Shown here in pieces: positions 43,251-52,497 of a stretch of 64,000 bases of DNA. Position numbers and translations under genes: made by a program. Where the stretch lies: positions 372,001 to 436,000 of the forward strand of contig JADJMZ010000005.1 of the NCBI GenBank assembly GCA_016709315.1, written 5' to 3'. Under the pieces are notes generated by a model that saw only the letters and a list, made by a program, of their open reading frames with translations, did not search any database and was not told where the DNA came from. The DNA is from Ignavibacteria bacterium. Lineage in GTDB: Bacteria; Bacteroidota; Ignavibacteria; Tepidaquicellales; Tepidaquicellaceae. Every line of letters starts with the position of its first letter. The first letter of the stretch is position 1.

Positions 43251-43939
43251 AATTTGAAAACGGGGAAATGAAATTTCGCCTGGAATGTCAGATTTGAGTA
43301 CTCGCTGGCATATGTATACTTTACACACAGATCTAAAATGTAAATTGTAAATCCCATACCTCCTGAATATGTCAGTAAATTTGCATCTCCGGGAATGACA
43401 AGGTTATTAACAGGCAATGGACTTATGTCTTTAGTAATCTTTGCATATTTAACTTCAAGCATAAGAACAGGAGTTGTAAAATTTGAATGCAAAAATTTAT
43501 TTAATACTATATCCAGACTTCCGCCGATAGAAGTGATCTTTGTATCGTATTGTGTCAGAGAGTTAGAAGTAGTAAATTCCCCGTTGCCAGGAAATTTTTG
43601 ATATTCATAAACAAATCCGAATATAAAAGGATAAAGTCTGCTGTATGCAAGTTCAGCTTTGGCTCCGTATAAAAGTCCTGCGTTGGAATAGTCGCCGAAT
43701 TTTCCCATCGGGAATGAAACTCCGATAGAAGGCGCAATAAATAATCCTCCGACATTAGTTTTTCTTACCGAACTTTTACCGAGTTTTCCTTTAATAGTAT
43801 CATTAGTGTTTTTCCTGAAGATACTTGAATTTTTGTAATTCAGACTGACATTATTCAATTCAAATGATGAACTTTTACCGGCAAACAGAAAAGTAAATAT
43901 TAATAAAAAAACAGAAGCATTAAAATTTTTAATATTCAA
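43247..43939 (-). CDS. predicted outer-membrane beta-barrel protein, unknown function
   Basis: 230 residues, signal peptide MNIKNFNASVFLLIFTFLFAGKSSSF. Strand-like segments include GGLFIAPSIGVSFPMGKFGDYSNAG, YPFIFGFVYEYQ, ITSIGGSLDIVLN and a terminal QAKFHFPVFKF ending in Phe, the usual barrel end. No family was recognised. It overlaps the end of the convergent glycosyltransferase gene by 4 bp and lies 15 bp downstream of the DUF2520 gene. Confidence 0.7.
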   Translation of the reverse strand: MNIKNFNASVFLLIFTFLFAGKSSSFELNNVSLNYKNSSIFRKNTNDTIKGKLGKSSVRKTNVGGLFIAPSIGVSFPMGKFGDYSNAGLLYGAKAELAYSRLYPFIFGFVYEYQKFPGNGEFTTSNSLTQYDTKITSIGGSLDIVLNKFLHSNFTTPVLMLEVKYAKITKDISPLPVNNLVIPGDANLLTYSGGMGFTIYILDLCVKYTYASEYSNLTFQAKFHFPVFKF

Positions 43940-43954
43940 AGTATTTATTATTAA

Positions 43955-44875
43955 TTAATTTATTGTATTCTTTATATTTCCCGATTCATTTACTATGTAC
44001 TCATTCATTAAGTCAAGCAGGGAAATTACATTCTTCATATTTAAGCTTTCCTTTTTGAATGCCACTTTAACCGTTTCCATACCGAGCAAAGTATAAAAAG
44101 GTATCAGTGAAGGAATTTCTTTATTAATTGAATTCAAATGGTTAGAAATAGTCTCAAGTTCATTTCTTTCAAATGGTCCTGTAAGCGAATTAATTAATCC
44201 ATTTTCCGAAACATTAGAAAGAGTTTTTTCAATAATCGGTTTAAATATTTCAAAAGTTTTCCTTTTTTCAATCCCAATGCTTCCGAGAATTTCCGAAGAA
44301 ATATTGAGCAATGTTATGAGGAAATTTGAAGATACAACACAGGCGGAGTGATACAGATGCTTTTTATCTTTCGGTATTTCTATATACTTAGAGTTAAATT
44401 TTTCTATAATGTTTACGGCAATATTTACACCGGATTTTCCTCCCTCTATTCCGAAATAAATATTTTCAAGCAAATGATTATTTGAATAACTGATTTTATC
44501 AAATGTCTGTATAGGATGCATTGAAACACATTTGTCTTTATCAAAACAATTATAGTTAAATACATCCGTTGATTCTGATCCGGATGTGTGAATAAAATAT
44601 TTACCGGAAAGATCCATGTTTAATTCGGAAATATCTCTTGTTAAGTCTTTTAGAAATTTATCCTGAACGCATATAAAAATAATATCAGCAGCTTCAAAGA
44701 ATTTCTTTTCCGGTCTGACGGAATATTCTAATGGATGAATTTTTTCTGCTATGTTATTCTTGTCTGTTAAATTTCTTCCTGTTAAAAAATTCACCTTAAA
44801 TCCAGCATCAGTGAGTTCAAAAGAAAACGCTGTACCTACTTTCCCTGTACCGATAATATATACACTGTTATTCAT
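43955..44875 (-). CDS. Rossmann-like and DUF2520 domain-containing oxidoreductase-like protein
   Basis: 306 residues. The N-terminal NAD(P)-binding fold begins VYIIGTGKVGTAFSFELTDAG (GxGxxG near residues 9-14) and keeps IIFICVQDKFL. The C-terminal half matches the DUF2520 pattern: KHLYHSACVVSSNFLITLLNIS and LTGPFERNELETISNHL. Members resemble F420-dependent or hydroxyacid-type reductases, but their substrates are generally not known. It is followed by dtd 6 bp upstream in the same minus-strand run. Confidence 0.85.
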   Translation of the reverse strand: MNNSVYIIGTGKVGTAFSFELTDAGFKVNFLTGRNLTDKNNIAEKIHPLEYSVRPEKKFFEAADIIFICVQDKFLKDLTRDISELNMDLSGKYFIHTSGSESTDVFNYNCFDKDKCVSMHPIQTFDKISYSNNHLLENIYFGIEGGKSGVNIAVNIIEKFNSKYIEIPKDKKHLYHSACVVSSNFLITLLNISSEILGSIGIEKRKTFEIFKPIIEKTLSNVSENGLINSLTGPFERNELETISNHLNSINKEIPSLIPFYTLLGMETVKVAFKKESLNMKNVISLLDLMNEYIVNESGNIKNTIN

Positions 44876-44881
44876 ACCTGA

Positions 44882-45340
44882 TTATGTATTTATATTTCTC
44901 TGAAGAATAATTGTAACCGGTCCGTCATTGCAGAGTTTTATCTGCATGTTTTCACCGAATGCTCCGTTTTTTATTTTCTTACTATCATAACTTAGTTTCA
45001 TTTCTTCGATATGTAATATATACAATTTCTCTGCTCTTTCAGGAAGTTCAGCATTAATAAAACTCGGTCTGTTGCCGCTTTTCCCGTTGTCAGTGCATAA
45101 AGTGAACTGGGAAATAATAAGCGCTTCACCCCCGATATCCCTCAAACTTAAATTCATTTTATCGTTTTCATCACTGAATATCCTGAGATCAATTATTTTT
45201 TTTGCAAGTATTCTGGAATCTTCCTCACTGTCAGACTTATGTATGCCCAGAAATACAAGAAGTCCATTTCCAATATTACTGAATAATTCTCCCCCGGTAA
45301 AAACACTCGCTTCCTTAACTCTTTGAATAACAGCTATCAT
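44882..45340 (-). CDS. dtd: D-aminoacyl-tRNA deacylase
   Basis: The start chosen is the ATG at 45340 (MIAVIQRVKEASV), giving 152 residues, the family norm. The ORF could extend to 45391 but that would overlap prmC by 55 bp. Dtd removes D-amino acids from tRNA. The active-site motif SQFTLCTDNGKSGNRPSF and the C-terminal NDGPVTIIL (Gly-Pro motif) are intact. Start and prmC stop overlap by 4 bp. Confidence 0.95.
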   Translation of the reverse strand: MIAVIQRVKEASVFTGGELFSNIGNGLLVFLGIHKSDSEEDSRILAKKIIDLRIFSDENDKMNLSLRDIGGEALIISQFTLCTDNGKSGNRPSFINAELPERAEKLYILHIEEMKLSYDSKKIKNGAFGENMQIKLCNDGPVTIILQRNINT

Positions 45341-46215
45341 TTCTTTACTTCTAATATTCTGAAATTCCCGCTGTAGTCTTTGTAAAAACAATGACTGCTA
45401 AAATTATACTGCAGCAGAATTTTTTCTAAATCTTCTTTCTGATCAAATCCGGTCTCACAATAAACTTTTCCGGTAAATGTTTCATCCGATGCAATCTTAA
45501 ATATCCGTTCGTAAAACTTCAATCCATTTTCTTTATCAGTTAGAGAAATCATTGGCTCATAGTCTTTTACTTCTTTATCAAGCTTATGGTATTCATCAAA
45601 TGGTATATAAGGAGGATTGGATACAATATAATCAAAATTCCTGCTTAGCTTTTCAATTTCAAAAATATCTTTAACTATGAATTTAATTTCTCCGTGTTTT
45701 AATCCATTTAATTCGCAATTTTTTTCAGCAACTTCCAGAGCTTCAGCTGAAATATCAACAGCATAAATCTTCACATCTAAATTTTCAAGCTTTAGCATTT
45801 TAGTCAATGCGATAGAAATACAGCCCGAACCAGCTCCAATTTCAAAAACAGATACTTCTTTCAGTGACCGGGATTTAATATCGTTTAATACTTTTTCAAC
45901 AAGTATTTCAGTTTCCTGACGGGGAATTAATACTTTATCGTTTACCATAATATCGAAACCATAAAAAGAAGTCTTCCCGAGAATATACTGTAAAGGTTCA
46001 TTCTTTAATCGCCTTTGAACAAAATCTTTGTAAATCTTTATTTCATCTTTTGTAAGAGGTTTATCAAAATTCAGATACAAATCAATTCTGCTGCATTTTA
46101 AAACATCGCACAATAATAACTCTGCATTCAGCCGTGCGTCTTTGATCTTTTTATCTTCAAATATTTTTACAGTAACATTAATGAACTCCGATAAATTATC
46201 AGGAACTTTAAGCAT
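45337..46215 (-). CDS. prmC: peptide chain release factor N(5)-glutamine methyltransferase
   Basis: 292 residues. It methylates the GGQ glutamine of release factors using S-adenosylmethionine. An N-terminal helical domain (DARLNAELLLCDVLKCSRIDL) precedes the Rossmann MTase: VFEIGAGSGCISIAL, YAVDISAEAL and the catalytic NPPY in YIVSNPPYIPFDEYHKL. Length and order are normal. It is coupled to dtd by a 4-bp overlap and lies 5 bp after the amidohydrolase-like gene, so the set is one operon. Confidence 0.95.
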   Translation of the reverse strand: MLKVPDNLSEFINVTVKIFEDKKIKDARLNAELLLCDVLKCSRIDLYLNFDKPLTKDEIKIYKDFVQRRLKNEPLQYILGKTSFYGFDIMVNDKVLIPRQETEILVEKVLNDIKSRSLKEVSVFEIGAGSGCISIALTKMLKLENLDVKIYAVDISAEALEVAEKNCELNGLKHGEIKFIVKDIFEIEKLSRNFDYIVSNPPYIPFDEYHKLDKEVKDYEPMISLTDKENGLKFYERIFKIASDETFTGKVYCETGFDQKEDLEKILLQYNFSSHCFYKDYSGNFRILEVKK

Positions 46216-46220
46216 AACGA

Positions 46221-47906
46221 CTACAGCTTATTGACATCAATAATATTATTATAAACTATCTTTCCGTTAATTATTGTTCTCAGAACTTTCGTCTCAAGCA
46301 AATCCTTACTGTCGGAATTAAAAATATCTTTTGATATAACAATCATATCTGCAAATTTTCCTTTTTCAATAGTCCCTTTTGTGCTTTCTTCAAAAGATGA
46401 ATAAGCAGGCCATACAGTATAAGACTTAACTGCATCCAGCAGAGATATTTTCTGGTCAGGATTCTTAATTGATGTTAATACAGTGTCAGTAAGCTGCCTT
46501 GTAGTGAGATAATAAATTTGTATAAACGGATTAATCTGATGAAACGGAAAGTCTGAGCCTGTTGTGATTTTTCCTGATGCCTGTATAAGTGAATTCCATA
46601 ATCCTAATTTTCCTGCATTTTCCGGGTTGATCAATTCACCAACAATCTGCATATCGTTTATGCAAACATCGGGTCGGACTGACGGGATTACTTTTAAATC
46701 TTTTATCCTGCTGATATCTTTCGGATTTATAAACTCGGAGTATTCTAAAACGCTTCTGTGATCTTTTGAATTATTGTTTTTTAAAACTTTTTCAAATACA
46801 TTTAAAGAGGAATTAACGGCTCGGTCCCCTACTGCTTTTATGTAAAACTGAAAATTCTTATCTATCGCTCTTGTATAAATTCTTTCAAGATCATTATCGC
46901 TGATATAAGCAACTTTTCTTTTCGGCTCTTTAAGATAATCATCAAACATTGCAGCTTGCTGCAATTCAAATAATCCATCGTAATCAACTGAGATCGCCCT
47001 GATTGTAAGTTTATCTTTATAACCAATTTCTGCTCCCTTGCTAAGATAATTTTCAACTGTTGTACTGTCTTCACCCGATAGTATAGCATATACTTTTAAC
47101 GGAAATCTGTTTCCGTCTATCAGCTCTCTGAAAATTTCCAAACCTTCTTTTCCTATTGTCTTATCATGAACTTCCGTTATTCCGTATTTAACAATTTCAG
47201 CAACACCTTTCTCAATCTGCTTCGTCATTTCATTTTTCAGTAATCCCGGAATATTATCTTTAATAAGATTTACAGCATCATCATAGAACAATCCTGTTGG
47301 CTCGCCGTTTTCATCTTTTTCTATTTCTCCGTTTGCAGGGGATTTTGTATTTTTATCTATTTTTAAAGTTCGCAGAAGTCTTGAATTTACCCAAACAGTA
47401 TTAAGACTGGAATTTACAAGATAGACCTGATAATTAGAAGCTATCTGATCAAGAATCTTCTTATCCATTTTTACAAGATCAGACTCAGGTATATTTAATT
47501 CACTCCATCCGTAACCGCCAATCCACTCTCCTTCATAAGTAGTTTTTGTCTTTTCTATCAGTATATCCTTTATTTCATCTATGCTCTTTACATAAGATAG
47601 ATTTACGAAATTAAGGTTTTTTGAAAATTCAATTATTGATCCTTCCGAATCTATAAATCCGGGAAGAACAGTCGCTCCCTGCAAATCAATAACTTCATCT
47701 GCTTTGTATTTTGATATATCAGAGTTACTACCTGCATCCAGAATTTTCCCTTCCTTAATAGCTACAGCTTCAACTATCGAATTACTCTCATTCATCGTAT
47801 AAATTTTACCATTAGTATAAATGACATCCGGCTTTTCTCCGCATGAATAGAACACTGATAAGAATAATACAAAAATTACACTTCCCGAAATAAATTTATA
47901 ATTCAT
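46221..47906 (-). CDS. amidohydrolase-3 (YtcJ-like) lipoprotein without metal ligands
   Basis: 561 residues. A lipobox (FLSVFYSCGEKPD) predicts a lipoprotein. The fold of YtcJ-type amidohydrolases is clear: GKIYTMNESNSIVEAVAIKEGKILDAG (N-terminal beta part), VLPGFIDSE, AVGDRAVNSSLNVF, GSDFPFHQINPF, KGTIEKGKFADMIVIS. The usual metal histidines are missing: after PGFID, HxH is replaced by Glu88-Gly-Ser90; the HAIGD histidine is Lys357; the EHxQ histidine is Tyr389. Asp452 (GSD) remains. The enzyme is therefore probably not an active metallohydrolase of the family kind. First gene of the minus-strand run, divergent from the MerR gene by 150 bp. Confidence 0.88.
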   Translation of the reverse strand: MNYKFISGSVIFVLFLSVFYSCGEKPDVIYTNGKIYTMNESNSIVEAVAIKEGKILDAGSNSDISKYKADEVIDLQGATVLPGFIDSEGSIIEFSKNLNFVNLSYVKSIDEIKDILIEKTKTTYEGEWIGGYGWSELNIPESDLVKMDKKILDQIASNYQVYLVNSSLNTVWVNSRLLRTLKIDKNTKSPANGEIEKDENGEPTGLFYDDAVNLIKDNIPGLLKNEMTKQIEKGVAEIVKYGITEVHDKTIGKEGLEIFRELIDGNRFPLKVYAILSGEDSTTVENYLSKGAEIGYKDKLTIRAISVDYDGLFELQQAAMFDDYLKEPKRKVAYISDNDLERIYTRAIDKNFQFYIKAVGDRAVNSSLNVFEKVLKNNNSKDHRSVLEYSEFINPKDISRIKDLKVIPSVRPDVCINDMQIVGELINPENAGKLGLWNSLIQASGKITTGSDFPFHQINPFIQIYYLTTRQLTDTVLTSIKNPDQKISLLDAVKSYTVWPAYSSFEESTKGTIEKGKFADMIVISKDIFNSDSKDLLETKVLRTIINGKIVYNNIIDVNKL

Positions 47907-48056
47907 CTTTATTTTTGTTTATAAAATTAAGTTATGACAACTTAACAAAATCAATCAAATATTTAAATCCACATCGCTAACTTCATTAAAGTAAATATAA
48001 TTACCAATTGTATTGAAATAAGAAAAGTATATTCATATTTTGCTAAAAATAAAAAA

Positions 48057-48515
48057 ATGGCACGAAATTTTTCAATGCAGAAGCTCTATTACTCTATCAG
48101 CGAAGTAAGCAGAATTGCCGAGTTGGAGCAGTATGTCCTTCGGTACTGGGAAACTGAGTTTGAGCAGCTAAGACCTGCAAAAAATCATTCCGGTAACAGG
48201 ATTTATACAAATAAAGATATAAAGCTGATTTTGTATATAAAAAAATTACTTCGTGAAGAAAAATACACTATCGAAGGTGCAAAGAAGCTGATTAAAAATT
48301 ATTCTGCAAAAGAAGAAGCTCAGGAAGTTGTTAAGAATCAACCGGTTTCAGAGACTACTTCAAAATCCGGCACTTCTGCTCCGGGAGAATTAAGCCTTTT
48401 CAATAATGAAAAAAATTCAATACCCGAATCCGAACCCAGGAATAAAAAAGATCTGGAAAAGGATCTTGTTGAAGTAAAATCGTTTCTGATTAATCTTTTA
48501 GATGAAATAGATTAA
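48057..48515 (+). CDS. MerR-family transcriptional regulator
   Basis: 152 residues. The N-terminal winged helix-turn-helix shows YYSISEVSRIAELEQYVLRY, the conserved WETEFEQLRPAKNHSGNR and YTNKDIKLILYIKKLL. A short helical stretch follows and the C-terminus is Lys/Glu/Ser-rich without an obvious ligand cysteine set. Bacteroidota often carry a small MerR of this type of unknown target. It is divergent from the amidohydrolase-like gene and precedes a YcaQ-like gene by 111 bp. Confidence 0.9.
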   Translation: MARNFSMQKLYYSISEVSRIAELEQYVLRYWETEFEQLRPAKNHSGNRIYTNKDIKLILYIKKLLREEKYTIEGAKKLIKNYSAKEEAQEVVKNQPVSETTSKSGTSAPGELSLFNNEKNSIPESEPRNKKDLEKDLVEVKSFLINLLDEID

Positions 48516-48626
48516 CTGCCTTAAAGTTATATTACTTAATTCAATCTGTCAAAAAATATTTCCGGCACATTCCTCAACTGTATTAATATCTTATTCTGAC
48601 AATATATATTTTCAATTACTCTTTTT

Positions 48627-49778
48627 ATGATAATTTCTAATTCACTTCTCTTAAGTGAAGTAAGGAAAATAATATTAAGCAATCAACTCTTAATTTCCGG
48701 TAATAACTATTCATCTAAATCCGGTATTTACCGGATAATAGAAAAGTTAGGATATATTCAGATAGATACAATCTCTGTTGTCGAGAGATCTCATCATCAT
48801 ATACTCTGGTCAAGAATGCCTTCGTATCAAAAGTCTATTTTAGATGAACTTCTGGAGAAAGATAAACTTATATTCGAATACTGGTCACATGCTGCATCTT
48901 ATCTTCCAATGAATGATTTTAGATTTTCCCTTTTGCGTAAAAGAAATTATTCTAATAAATACAAAGACTGGAAAATCTCTAACAGAAAAATTATTGGATA
49001 TGTATATGACAGAATAAGATCAGAAGGACCTCTCCAGTCAAAAGATTTTGATGATAAGAAATCAGGAACTTCCGGATGGTGGAACTGGAAGCCGTCAAAA
49101 GATGCTCTGGATTTTTTATTCCATTCCGGAGAACTAATGATTGCAAAAAGATCGGGATTCCAGAAAGTGTATGACCTGACCGAAAGAGTATTACCTGAAA
49201 ATACTGACATAAGTATTCCTTCTGTCAATGAATTTTACAGACACCTTGCAGATAAAAATTTAAAATCTTTCGGAATATTCAGGGAAAAAGAAGTTATGTA
49301 TCAGAGGAGCTACGATAAAGCAGAATTTAAAAAAGTATTAAACCAACTCACGGAAGAAAAAATTATTGCCGGAGTTAAAGTCAAAGGATTTAAAGATGAT
49401 ATTTTTTACACGTCTGAAAGTAATATTGAGGCACTCGCTAATATCAAACTAAATAATCCCATCCATATACTTTCTCCTTTTGATAATTTGATAATACAGA
49501 GAAAGAGAATCAAAGATCTTTTTGATTTTGATTATCAGCTTGAATGTTACCTCCCGCAAAATAAAAGAAAGTTCGGATACTTTTGTCTTCCTGTATTATG
49601 CGGAAGCCGGTTCATTGCCAGAAATGATGCAAAAGCTTCCAGAGCTGATAACATATTTCTCGTAAAAAATATGTTTCAGGATAAAGATTTTAAAAACAGT
49701 GCTTATTCAAAAAAATTATTTAAAAAAACGGCTCAGCTTGCAAATTTCACAAGCTGTGCCGAAGTAAAAGGTATGTAA
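48627..49778 (+). CDS. YcaQ/AlkZ-like winged-helix protein (possible DNA glycosylase)
   Basis: 383 residues. Features of the HTH_42 family are IEKLGYIQIDTISVVERSHHHILWSR near the N-terminus (QIDT and SHHH elements), the YWSHAASYLP motif, SGWWNWKPSKDALDFLF and a late HILSPFDNLIIQRKR segment. Members such as E. coli YcaQ remove alkylated bases and unhook interstrand crosslinks. The catalytic glutamine region (QID) is retained. Whether it repairs crosslinks here is inference. It ends 4 bp from the convergent VOC gene. Confidence 0.85.
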   Translation: MIISNSLLLSEVRKIILSNQLLISGNNYSSKSGIYRIIEKLGYIQIDTISVVERSHHHILWSRMPSYQKSILDELLEKDKLIFEYWSHAASYLPMNDFRFSLLRKRNYSNKYKDWKISNRKIIGYVYDRIRSEGPLQSKDFDDKKSGTSGWWNWKPSKDALDFLFHSGELMIAKRSGFQKVYDLTERVLPENTDISIPSVNEFYRHLADKNLKSFGIFREKEVMYQRSYDKAEFKKVLNQLTEEKIIAGVKVKGFKDDIFYTSESNIEALANIKLNNPIHILSPFDNLIIQRKRIKDLFDFDYQLECYLPQNKRKFGYFCLPVLCGSRFIARNDAKASRADNIFLVKNMFQDKDFKNSAYSKKLFKKTAQLANFTSCAEVKGM

Positions 49779-49782
49779 TAAT

Positions 49783-50637
49783 TTATACAATTAATCTTAT
49801 TTCAATACCATCAGAATCTTTAACTTTAAATTCATTTAATCCTTCTGATTTGATGTACAGATCTGATTCTGTAATTTTATCAGTTACTGATCTCAAATAA
49901 TTTTCATCCGGAAATTTAATTGTGAATTCCAAAAGTCCGGTTGTATTCTCTTCATAGGTTCTGCCTTTCTCCGACTGCCAGATATTTGTTCCGATGTGAT
50001 GATGATATCCTCCTGCACTGTAAAACACTGCTCCCGGGATCAGAGAATTCGAAACATTAAATCCCAGAATATGACTATAAAATTTTTCTGATTTGTAAAG
50101 ATCAGATACACTCAAATGTATATGACCTATATTCGTTTCCGGGTGAATACCATTCCATATTTCAGGATCATCAATTTCGGAAGTGATCTTACTAAGGTCT
50201 AGCGGCAAAGTATCCATCACAACCTGACCAAATTTCCATTCCCATTCTGATCTTGGTTTATCAGCATACAACTCAATGCCATTGCCGTCCGGATCTGAAA
50301 GATAAATCGCTTCACTAACAAGATGATCAGAAAATCCCTGAAATTTTATTTGATTATTAAACAATCTCAGAAATACTCTTCCAAGTTCTTTCCTTGAAGG
50401 AAATTTAAAAGCCGCATGAAATAACCCGGGAGATTTAGGATTGCGCGATTTTGAATTTCCGGATTCAGTAAGACAAATCAGGTAAGGCAGTTTTCCGTTT
50501 GGAGAAAGGAATACCTGATTTGGTTTTTTATCAATTACTTTAAAGCCCATAAGATAAGAATAGAATTTTACAGAATCTTCAATATTTCTTACTCTTAATG
50601 AAATGCTTTGTATTAAAGTATTATCAGGTATTTTCAT
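49783..50637 (-). CDS. VOC-family ring-cleavage dioxygenase-like protein (CatE-like)
   Basis: Start taken at the ATG at 50637 (MKIPDNTLIQSISLRV), 284 residues; an ATG 21 bp upstream overlaps the previous gene by 4 bp and is also possible. There are two glyoxalase/VOC modules. Likely metal ligands are in the second: His in NIGHIHLSVSDLYKSE, then HHIGTN and Glu in LLEFTIKFP, with another Glu in DGIEIRLIV; the first holds LFHAAFKFPSR and GIELYADKPRSEWEW. This fits catechol-2,3-dioxygenases such as B. subtilis CatE, which open catechol rings. It is the last gene of the MarR-led cluster. Confidence 0.87.
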   Translation of the reverse strand: MKIPDNTLIQSISLRVRNIEDSVKFYSYLMGFKVIDKKPNQVFLSPNGKLPYLICLTESGNSKSRNPKSPGLFHAAFKFPSRKELGRVFLRLFNNQIKFQGFSDHLVSEAIYLSDPDGNGIELYADKPRSEWEWKFGQVVMDTLPLDLSKITSEIDDPEIWNGIHPETNIGHIHLSVSDLYKSEKFYSHILGFNVSNSLIPGAVFYSAGGYHHHIGTNIWQSEKGRTYEENTTGLLEFTIKFPDENYLRSVTDKITESDLYIKSEGLNEFKVKDSDGIEIRLIV

Positions 50638-50654
50638 AAAATTATTTTTGTAAA

Positions 50655-50966
50655 TCAATTTAGAGAAAACTGAGCAGATAAAGTACCTGCATTGTTGTGA
50701 AATGCAAGTTTGTAAATTTTAAATTCCACAAACCCTATTATCGGAAATCCCATCAATATTTCAGTTACAGATTCTACTGACTCTGCAACTATTGTTACCC
50801 ACAGCTTACCTTCTTCTACTGAGACAGCATAACTTGTAACAATTCTTTCATTCATCAGATTGTTTATAACAGCCCTTTGTTCAGGAATAAGCGATATAAA
50901 ATTTTTATCAAATGGCAGAGGTATATCTATCTCTGCCATAAATTCATAAATCAGATTATTTTTCAT
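50655..50966 (-). CDS. small muconolactone-isomerase-like or ferredoxin-fold protein, unknown
   Basis: 103 residues. The pattern YEFMAEIDIPLPFDKNFISLIPEQRAVINNLM and SYAVSVEEGKLWVTIVAESVE suggests the dimeric alpha-beta barrel group that includes muconolactone isomerase, where the sequence around LIPEQRAVIN is often conserved. The assignment is weak; no catalytic residue can be pointed out. It lies between the NmrA and VOC genes of an apparent quinone-stress cluster. Confidence 0.65.
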   Translation of the reverse strand: MKNNLIYEFMAEIDIPLPFDKNFISLIPEQRAVINNLMNERIVTSYAVSVEEGKLWVTIVAESVESVTEILMGFPIIGFVEFKIYKLAFHNNAGTLSAQFSLN

Positions 50967-50984
50967 AATTTACTTTTATTTAAA

Positions 50985-51830
50985 TTATTGAAGCCATTCT
51001 TTAAATGATATTGTCTTTCCAAATAAATCTTTCTGCGTTTTTAAATCAGCTTCATACCCTTTATCAATAAACCATTGAAACATATCAGCCATTTCCTCGC
51101 TGTTAGTTCTGATAACAGAAACCGGAAGTTCGACAAATTCGGTTTTCTTACCGGTGTTTGTCTCATACAGTGCCGCTACTTCAGGCATTGTTAATTCATC
51201 TCCTGCCAATTCTATTTCCTTGCCGATGAACTTATCAGGATTATCAAATATCTTAGCGGAGATTGCGCCGATTTCATCAACAGCGATCATCTGAAGTTTT
51301 GTATCCGCTTTCATTGCCATATTAAGAGTCAGTTTACCATCAGCTTCCACTGGCTTAAACCATGTCTTAAAATTTTCCATAAAGAATACCGGTCGTATTA
51401 CTGTTACCGGAAGGTTTAGTGATTTCAGATATTTTTCAATTTCAAATTTCACATCAAAATGAGGAAGTTTCGTATTCCTTTCTGCGCCTCCTACTGATGA
51501 CTGAAGAAAATGTTGTACATTAGCTTTCTTTGCTGCATCAGCAACAGCTTTTCCGTGGTTTAACTCTCCGTCATACCCGTGCTCCCAGAAATTCTGAATA
51601 CTGAAAACTCCGTAAATACCTTCCATCGCCTTATCCAGTGATTCACTGTCATTCATATCTCCTTTAAATAATTCAGCGCCGGATTTTTCAAGTTCAATTG
51701 CAGATTCTTTTTTTTCATCTCTGACAAAAGCTCTGACTTTCCATCCATCCTTTAAAAGATGTCTTGCGACAGCTCCGCCCTGCTGACCTGTACTTCCTGT
51801 TACCAGAATTGTTTTATCTTTCTTTTCCAT
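50985..51830 (-). CDS. NmrA-family NAD(P)-binding protein
   Basis: 281 residues. An N-terminal Rossmann motif ILVTGSTGQQGGAVARHLL is followed by VRAFVRDEKKESAIELEKSG, the FKGDMNDSESLDKAM segment and QHFLQSSVGGAERNTKLPHF. No Tyr-x-x-x-Lys pair of classical SDR catalysis is apparent. This fits the atypical NmrA/HSCARG group, either redox sensors or quinone reductases (compare QorB). Start ATG at 51830 with an A-rich, SD-less leader. Confidence 0.9.
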   Translation of the reverse strand: MEKKDKTILVTGSTGQQGGAVARHLLKDGWKVRAFVRDEKKESAIELEKSGAELFKGDMNDSESLDKAMEGIYGVFSIQNFWEHGYDGELNHGKAVADAAKKANVQHFLQSSVGGAERNTKLPHFDVKFEIEKYLKSLNLPVTVIRPVFFMENFKTWFKPVEADGKLTLNMAMKADTKLQMIAVDEIGAISAKIFDNPDKFIGKEIELAGDELTMPEVAALYETNTGKKTEFVELPVSVIRTNSEEMADMFQWFIDKGYEADLKTQKDLFGKTISFKEWLQ

Positions 51831-51930
51831 TTTTTATTTTAATTTTAGTTTGTTAAAAATATTAATTAATTATGCTGATTTTTATTTGTGATGTTTCGTT
51901 TACTGTTTGATTTGAGATTTGTAATTATTT

Positions 51931-52494
51931 TTATCGGGATTTATTTAATAATGTCCAGTCATATAAAGCTGTTAAAAATTTTCTCAAATGTAAAATCGTT
52001 GGTTCATCTGTTAGTTCATTTTTTTCATTAAACTTACTCTTCCCGTTAGTAACATATACTTCCGGTTTGTTCATTCCTGCCATATCATTAAATAAAGCAA
52101 CTTGCCTGAAATGCATCTGTGATCTTATGGTCCCACTGTTGCCGCCTGAAACTCCCATTATAGCATAAGGCTTTTTTTTCAGAGGCGAATCCGAAGCAGG
52201 TCTTGACGCCCAGTCAATTGCATTCTTTAGAACTCCCGTAAATGAATAATTATATTCAGGGGAAGCTATTAGTAATGAATCCGATTTAGCAATTTTATCT
52301 TTAAATATTTTAACTGATTCAGGAAATCCTTCTTTTTCAACATCTTCATTATATAAAGGAATATCTTTAAGACTGAATATTTCAATTTCCATATTTTCCG
52401 GTCTCAAAACTTTTGCAGATTCCAACAATGCTGTGTTATAAGATTTTAATCTGAGACTTCCGGAAATTGCAAGTACTTTTATATTTGCTGACAT
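51931..52494 (-). CDS. NADPH-dependent FMN reductase (ChrR-like)
   Basis: 187 residues, flavodoxin-like. The FMN phosphate loop is GSLRLKSYNTALLE, the isoalloxazine-side loop is ASPEYNYSFTGVLKNAIDW and YAIMGVSGGNSGTIRSQMHFRQV follows. Enzymes of this type reduce quinones, chromate or FMN by two electrons and protect against redox cycling. It lies between dps and the NmrA gene, 3 bp from dps. Confidence 0.92.
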   Translation of the reverse strand: MSANIKVLAISGSLRLKSYNTALLESAKVLRPENMEIEIFSLKDIPLYNEDVEKEGFPESVKIFKDKIAKSDSLLIASPEYNYSFTGVLKNAIDWASRPASDSPLKKKPYAIMGVSGGNSGTIRSQMHFRQVALFNDMAGMNKPEVYVTNGKSKFNEKNELTDEPTILHLRKFLTALYDWTLLNKSR

Positions 52495-52497
52495 AAT

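Noticed and set aside
44882..45391. Longer dtd start at 45391
   Set aside because: It would overlap prmC by 55 bp and add 17 residues absent from the family; the ATG at 45340 gives the canonical MIAVIQRV start.
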